From NCBI RefSeq assembly GCF_038002225.1, contig NZ_JBBOCA010000001.1, positions 3,658,001-3,722,000 of the forward strand: a DNA stretch of 64,000 nt, read 5' to 3'. The stretch comes from Paenibacillus sp. FSL R7-0204 (GTDB lineage: Bacteria > Bacillota > Bacilli > Paenibacillales > Paenibacillaceae). Below, piece after piece: positions 59,721 through 64,000 of the stretch; position 1 is the stretch's first letter, and every line of letters starts with the position of its first letter. The position numbers were made by a program, and so were the translations under genes. The notes under the pieces were generated by a model. That model was not told where the DNA came from, searched no databases, and saw only the letters and a program-made list of their open reading frames with translations.

Positions 59721-60959
59721 CTAGAAGGCCCAGTTGCCCTTCTGGAAGACCGGCTCGCGCTTTCCGTCAGCAGTAATTCCGTAGATATCCATCTCAGCCG
59801 AGCCGATCATGAAGTCCACGTGGGTTACACTGTTGTTGAGGCCGCGGGCAGTCAGCTCATCCTGATTCATTTCCTTGCCGCCTTCCAGACAGAAGGCATA
59901 GGCGGTACCAATAGCCAGATGGTTGGAGGCATTCTCGTCGAACAAGGTATTGAAGTAGAGAATTCCTGATTCCGAGATTGGCGACTGATGCGGCACCAGC
60001 GCGACTTCCCCCAGATACTTGGCGCCTTCATCCAGGCTGATCAGATATTCGAGGGCTTCCTGGCCCTGCTCAGCGCTCACACTGGTAATCCGGCCCTGTT
60101 CAAAAGTGATCGAGAAGCCGTCAATCACATTCCCGCCGTAGCTGAGCGGCTTCGTGCTGCGGACCGTACCGTTCACACCGGTTTTCTTGGGAGCCGTGAA
60201 GACTTCTTCCGTTGGCATGTTGGCGACAAAAGAATGACCTTTGGCATTGATGCTGTCTCCTTGCGCCCATAAATGGCCTTCAGGCAGCTCGATGCTAAGG
60301 TCAGTTCCAGGTGCTATGTAATGCAGGCTGGCGTACTTTTTCGCGTTAAGAACATTAGCCTTCGACTCAAGTGTGTCGAGATGCTCCTGCCAGGCGGCAA
60401 CAGGGTCCTCACGGTCAAGACGGACAGTATGGAAGATAGCCTCCCACAGCTTGTCTACACGCTGGTCAGCAGGGATCTCAGGGAAGACTTTGTCTGCCCA
60501 AGGCTGGGAAGGAATTGCTACAATGCTCCAGCTAACCTTGTCGGACATCTGCAATTCACGGTATTTCGTAAGCGCTGCGCCCCGTGTCTTTTGGAAGTTC
60601 GCAATCCGCTCAGGATCAATGCCTTTGAGGGCATCCGGGTTCTCGGCAATGACCGACAGGAAGGCGGCACCGTTCTCGGCAAACTCGGTCATTTCACCGG
60701 CAAACCAGGTTGGGGCCTTGGTGAATACTTCGGGCGACGCATGCTCGAACTGCTGGCGGGTAATGAACTCGTCACTCCAGTTCACCTTAACCTGGCTGGC
60801 CCCGATGGCATACGCCTTGGCAGTAATCAGGCGGACGAACTCGGCTGCAGTGATCGGGGCGTTCACGACCAGGATTTGTCCCGGCTGAACATTCACACCG
60901 ATTTGTACTGCTAAATCAGCGTATTTACTAAGCTTGTCCTGAAGCTCTGTTTCAGTCAT
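59721..60959 (-). CDS. M29-family aminopeptidase (AmpS/AmpT-type), copy 2
   Basis: A 412-residue paralogue of the downstream enzyme, sharing PTEEVFTAP, VNGTVRSTKPLSYGGNVIDG, EVALVPHQSPISESGILYFNT and NSVTHVDFMIGSAEMDIYG. The frame is open to 60980, but ATG 60959 has GGAGG at nine bases and gives the start MTETELQDKL matching the first copy. The two form a tandem duplicated pair, first in the transcription unit. Confidence 0.92.
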   Translation of the reverse strand: MTETELQDKLSKYADLAVQIGVNVQPGQILVVNAPITAAEFVRLITAKAYAIGASQVKVNWSDEFITRQQFEHASPEVFTKAPTWFAGEMTEFAENGAAFLSVIAENPDALKGIDPERIANFQKTRGAALTKYRELQMSDKVSWSIVAIPSQPWADKVFPEIPADQRVDKLWEAIFHTVRLDREDPVAAWQEHLDTLESKANVLNAKKYASLHYIAPGTDLSIELPEGHLWAQGDSINAKGHSFVANMPTEEVFTAPKKTGVNGTVRSTKPLSYGGNVIDGFSITFEQGRITSVSAEQGQEALEYLISLDEGAKYLGEVALVPHQSPISESGILYFNTLFDENASNHLAIGTAYAFCLEGGKEMNQDELTARGLNNSVTHVDFMIGSAEMDIYGITADGKREPVFQKGNWAF

Positions 60960-61127
60960 TGACATTTCCTCCATTACCATAATTTTTAGCTCTATATAAG
61001 CATTGTACTAAATTATTAACCGCCGGATGAAAAAAGTCAATTACAGCGCAAAAGGAAAGAGAAATGCTGACATATCAATGTTATACTGAATATTGTGGGC
61101 ATGATCAGATGAAAGGAAGGAAAGAGG

Positions 61128-61409
61128 ATGAACCTGGAAATCACCAAAGCAGAAATGAAACGCGTAGAGGATAGAAGTTTTGTGGGGAGAACGGTATTTA
61201 CATTAGAGAATCACCGTTCCCCTTATGAGATTACTTTCTATAGTTCCCGTGGAACCGAATGGGATTACAGTCTGAGCTTCGCCGGTGAGCCGGGGAGTGA
61301 GGAGCAGTTCCTGGAAGTGGATGCGCTGCTGGAGAATGACGATGATCTGTACAATCAGCTGCTGGATGCAGCGCTGGATACCCAGGAGATCCCGGAAGAG
61401 GAAGCTTAA
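61128..61409 (+). CDS. Hypothetical small acidic protein
   Basis: A 93-residue protein I do not recognise. A beta-rich N-terminal half (RSFVGRTVFTLENHRSPYEITFYSSRGTEWDYSLSF) is followed by a strongly acidic helix-like C-terminus (DALLENDDDLYNQLLDAALDTQEIPEEE). No signal peptide. ATG follows GGAAGGAAAGAGG, an excellent site, and a terminator shared with the convergent ktrB-type gene follows. Confidence 0.7.
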   Translation: MNLEITKAEMKRVEDRSFVGRTVFTLENHRSPYEITFYSSRGTEWDYSLSFAGEPGSEEQFLEVDALLENDDDLYNQLLDAALDTQEIPEEEA

Positions 61410-61428
61410 GCTTACTTGCGGATATAAT

Positions 61429-61478
61429 AATGCGACCCCCGTCCCGGCAGATTGCCTTGAACGAGCAGGGTCGCATTG
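61429..61478. terminator. Bidirectional terminator
   Basis: AATGCGACCC pairs with GGGTCGCATT around about 27 bases, ending just before the KtrB-type gene's 3' end. Confidence 0.75.
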
Positions 61479-61499
61479 TTAATTAATAGCCGCCGGCCC

Positions 61500-62852
61500 T
61501 TAGCCGATGGTGATATTGCCTTCCGGGTAACGGTACAGCTCCTTGCTGTTCTTCGGCTTGAGCGCATAGGCCAGGGTAAGCGGTCCGGTCCGGCCTACGA
61601 ACATAAGAATGATGACCAGCACCTTGCCGATCGTGGTCAGCTCTGTGGTCAGTCCCATGGTGATGCCTGAGGTGCCGAAGGCGGACACCGCCTCGAACAA
61701 TACGCTCAGGAAATCAGCACGCTCTGTTACGGACAGGAGCATCGTAGAGATAACCACCAGCATCAGTGAAAGTAAGGTCATGGTAATGGCTCTGTAGACA
61801 TTCTCCTTCGAGATCCGGTGGCGGAACATTACGATATCCTCTTTACCCCTTAGCTTGGCGTAGGCGGTGCTGGCCAGAATGGCAAAGGTGGTAATCTTGA
61901 TTCCGCCGCCGGTAGAGCCGGGAGCCGCCCCGATGAACATCAGCAGAATCATCAGGAATTGGGTGGATTCCCGCAGCAGCGGAATCTCGATGGTTGTTAC
62001 GCCGCCGGAACGGGGCGTAATAGCCTGCAGGAAGGAGGCCATAATCTTGCCTCCGGCATGCAGCGGCTTCAGTGTAGCGTTCAGCTCCAGCCAGAAGAAG
62101 ACTATGGCTCCGACCAGAATCAGCACAGCTGAGGTTGACAACACGACCTTCGAATGCAGCATCAGCCGCTTGCGCTTGGGATAATCGATCACATCGGACA
62201 ATACAATGAAGCCGATACCGCCGAGGAAAATCAGCAGCATGGAGGTAATATTCACAATAGGATCTTCCACATAGCGTGTTAAACCGCTGAATGGCCCGTG
62301 AACGTCGCCGAACAGATCGAAGCCCGCGTTGTTGAAGATGGAGATGCTATGGAAAAGTCCATAATAAGCTGCTTTGCCTATCGGCATATCCACTACAAAT
62401 CTGGCAGCCAGCAGAATGGCACCAGTCAACTGGATCACTAGGGAGTAGATAAGCACCCGGCGGATCAGCTTCACGATCCCCTGCATGGAATTCTGGTTCA
62501 TGGATTCCTGCAGCAAGAGGCGTTCCTTCAATGAGATTCGTTTGTTCAGCACCAGCGTAATCAGCGTAGCCATCGTTACGAATCCAAGACCGCCGAACTG
62601 GAACAGCACCAGCAGCACGATCTGTCCAAAGGTCGAAAGCTGCGTACCCGTATCGATGACGGCAAGTCCGGTTACACAGGTCGCAGAGGTCGCCATGAAC
62701 AGCGCATCAATGAACGAGATTCTTCCGCCCGTAGAAGCGGCAGGCAGGGACAGCAGCAGGGTTCCGGCAGCGATCAGCAGCACGAAGCCGAGCGATAGTA
62801 TTTTGGGCGGCGTCAGCTTCAAATGCCCAAAGAAAAGGTTAGCCAAGTTCAT
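61500..62852 (-). CDS. ktrB: Potassium channel subunit KtrB (TrkH family)
   Basis: A 450-residue K+ transport pore with the Trk/Ktr pattern of four M1-P-M2 units: P-loop segments MATSATCVTGLAVIDTG, FHSISIFNNAGFDLFG, TPRSGGVTTIE and FEAVSAFGTSGITMGLT, each with the selectivity-filter Gly. The frame runs up to 62933, but ATG 62852 has CAGGAGA and starts as the family does. No ktrA (RCK subunit) gene is adjacent, so the partner must lie elsewhere. It belongs with kimA in potassium homeostasis. Confidence 0.92.
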   Translation of the reverse strand: MNLANLFFGHLKLTPPKILSLGFVLLIAAGTLLLSLPAASTGGRISFIDALFMATSATCVTGLAVIDTGTQLSTFGQIVLLVLFQFGGLGFVTMATLITLVLNKRISLKERLLLQESMNQNSMQGIVKLIRRVLIYSLVIQLTGAILLAARFVVDMPIGKAAYYGLFHSISIFNNAGFDLFGDVHGPFSGLTRYVEDPIVNITSMLLIFLGGIGFIVLSDVIDYPKRKRLMLHSKVVLSTSAVLILVGAIVFFWLELNATLKPLHAGGKIMASFLQAITPRSGGVTTIEIPLLRESTQFLMILLMFIGAAPGSTGGGIKITTFAILASTAYAKLRGKEDIVMFRHRISKENVYRAITMTLLSLMLVVISTMLLSVTERADFLSVLFEAVSAFGTSGITMGLTTELTTIGKVLVIILMFVGRTGPLTLAYALKPKNSKELYRYPEGNITIG

Positions 62853-63000
62853 TCTCCTGACAATAGGGATAGGATCTGACAAGATTATAGCATAACTTAT
62901 ATTCTCATCCCTAAACAGGCAGGAAATTGACATATTTTATCGAAATCATTAAAGGCTGTAGGTTTCAACAACTTGCACTCTATGAGGAGGCTATACTGCT

Positions 63001-63360
63001 GTGACAAGTCCGATACGCAATCAGATTGGCGCTGTCTTCATCCCGGTTAGTGATATCGAAAGGTCCAAGAACTGGTATTGCAGTCTGCTCGGACTGCCGC
63101 TTGACGGTGAAGTATTATTCGGGCATCTGTATGAGGTGCCGATGCAGGGGCCAGGGATCGTACTGGACAGCAAAATATTCACAGCCGAAGCCGTGCTGAA
63201 GGTGCCATCCTTCCATCTGCTTACCGATGATATTGATGCCGCCTATGATTATGTCAAAGCCAGCGGGGTAGAGATTCTTACGGATATTGAGAATGACCAC
63301 TGGTTTAACTTCAAGGACCCGGACGGAAACGTGCTGATGATCTGCCGTTATATCAGTTAA
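63001..63360 (+). CDS. VOC-family (glyoxalase/bleomycin-resistance) protein
   Basis: A 119-residue VOC-fold protein: IGAVFIPVSDIERSKNWYCSLLGLPL is the first beta-alpha-beta unit and HWFNFKDPDGNVLMICRY the end, with the usual glutamate-type metal ligand replaced by Cys in MICRY. Substrate unknown. The start is GTG 63001 behind GAGGAGGCTAT. Confidence 0.85.
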   Translation: MTSPIRNQIGAVFIPVSDIERSKNWYCSLLGLPLDGEVLFGHLYEVPMQGPGIVLDSKIFTAEAVLKVPSFHLLTDDIDAAYDYVKASGVEILTDIENDHWFNFKDPDGNVLMICRYIS

Positions 63361-63395
63361 TTAATGAGATTAATTATAAAAGTTAATCTCATTAA
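63361..63395. terminator. AT-rich inverted repeat, terminator or operator
   Basis: TTAATGAGATTAA pairs perfectly with TTAATCTCATTAA around a 9-base loop. Low GC argues for an operator for the next gene as much as for a terminator. Confidence 0.5.
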
Positions 63396-63420
63396 TTATT
63401 GTTCAAGGGGAGCATTATAG

Positions 63421-63748
63421 ATGATAAGAGAAGTACGGGCTGAGAACGCTGCCGGTACGGTTCATCTGTACCTGTGTATGGATGCGCTTAGCGGTGACCG
63501 TCCGTTCGCAGTGATAGAGCGTTTTGTCATCATCGAGAAGCTGCGGGGCAAGGGAATAGGAGCCTCCATGCTGCGGTTCGCAGAAGAGGCTGCCGCAGCT
63601 AGAAGTGCTTAAGGTGATGCTGTCAAGCAAGAGCATCCGTAAGGATGCTCACCGGTTCTATGAGCGTCTGAGGTACGACGGAGAGGGAAGCAAGCTTTTC
63701 AAAAAATACATATCGCTTCAACCTACAGGAGGAACTGAACGGAAATGA
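63421..63748 (+). pseudogene. GNAT N-acetyltransferase, frameshifted
   Basis: The first frame (ATG 63421, site CAAGGGGAGC) reads as the acetyl-CoA-binding half of a GNAT: FVIIEKLRGKGIGASMLRFAEEA, then stops at 63612. The next frame continues LEVLKVMLSSKSIRKDAHRFYERLRYDGEGSKLFKKYI to 63748, the family C-terminus. Removing one base from GAGGCTGCCGCAGCTAG near 63587-63603 would join them. It is short for a GNAT; it may be an originally truncated type. Recent frameshift or sequencing error. Confidence 0.75.
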
Positions 63749-64000
63749 ACGTAACCCTAAGGGAGCTCATTCCGAAAGATGCCGCTGCGCTCTTGTGTCT
63801 GCAGCACAGGCTGGATCAGGAGACCTCCTACATGATGCTTGCTCCAGGGGAGAGACGGACGGGTATTCCTCAGGTGGAGGAGAGAATTGCAGACTACACT
63901 AAGTCGGATACCTCACTCTTGATCGGTGCCGAAGCAGACGGTGAGCTTGCAGGATATCTCTCTGTCGAAGGCGGAACCTTCAGCCGCAACAAACACAGTG
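63745..64000 (+). CDS. GNAT-type acetyltransferase, truncated by window end
   Basis: ATG 63745 overlaps the previous stop and is preceded by CAGGAGG about 15 bases upstream. The first 85 residues (MNVTLRELIPKDAAALLCL, YMMLAPGERR, TSLLIGAEADGELAGYLSVEGG) match the N-terminal half of a GNAT acetyltransferase. The rest lies outside the window. Confidence 0.7.
   Translation, partial: MNVTLRELIPKDAAALLCLQHRLDQETSYMMLAPGERRTGIPQVEERIADYTKSDTSLLIGAEADGELAGYLSVEGGTFSRNKHS

Overview
The window is a chromosomal segment of a Gram-positive, endospore-forming bacterium, most likely Paenibacillus or a close relative. The support is: strong AGGAGG-type ribosome binding sites, many TTG/GTG starts, a cwlJ-gerQ spore-germination operon, YesM/YesN-type two-component regulation of a sugar ABC transporter, kimA behind a c-di-AMP riboswitch, a preQ1-controlled queF-queC-queD-queE operon, bdbD-bdbC, murB, pstSCAB, and moderately high GC with several families of palindromic intergenic repeats. 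No rRNA, tRNA or CRISPR array was seen. Product names come from motif recognition by eye, not from database searches.

Layout. 1-2064: a Gfo/Idh/MocA oxidoreductase divergent from a WYL-domain regulator. 2269-10186: a sugar-utilisation block with a sensor kinase broken by an in-frame TAA, an AraC-type response regulator, a solute-binding lipoprotein, a TIM-barrel protein, two permeases and an FAD oxidoreductase. 10498-16750: MFS exporter, SgrR-like regulator, zinc-ribbon protein, a LamG-like protein and a frameshifted aminotransferase. These two blocks are delimited by three 28-bp sites with the architecture of XerCD/dif sites (2054-2081, 10370-10397, 16768-16795), all in the same orientation. 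A XerC/D-type tyrosine recombinase lies at 21716-22645. This is the most interesting candidate for an undescribed modular system here.

16863-26753: hydrolase, decayed ECF-sigma/anti-sigma remnants, a YjeH-like amino-acid exporter with a LysR regulator, the recombinase, L-lactate dehydrogenase, an APC permease and an Asp-box lipoprotein. 26866-33969: a small Cys-rich protein behind a well-placed Fnr/Crp-type site, DUF2500, cwlJ-gerQ, a CNNM/CorC-type protein, an MHYT-PAS histidine kinase and bdbDC. 34202-45650: c-di-AMP riboswitch and kimA, a Fur-boxed siderophore ATPase, murB, a ZIP-like protein, the queuosine precursor operon, VanW, a DMT exporter and a methyltransferase. 45688-50563: a LysR regulator divergent from pstSCAB. 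pstS and pstB each have a similar leader in which two interleaved helices can form, a candidate pseudoknot just before the Shine-Dalgarno.

50731-52030: an intact IS3-family (IS150-type) element inserted into an array of palindromic repeats. 52204-53574: an MBL-fold hydrolase and TetR regulator with two operators in one promoter. 53614-56832: a SufR-like Fe-S regulator divergent from an MFS-HxlR-IscA-HesB cluster of lower GC. 56921-64000: an unrecognised protein, a small membrane protein, two tandem M29 aminopeptidases, KtrB-type K+ channel subunit, a VOC protein, a frameshifted acetyltransferase and a truncated acetyltransferase at the window edge.
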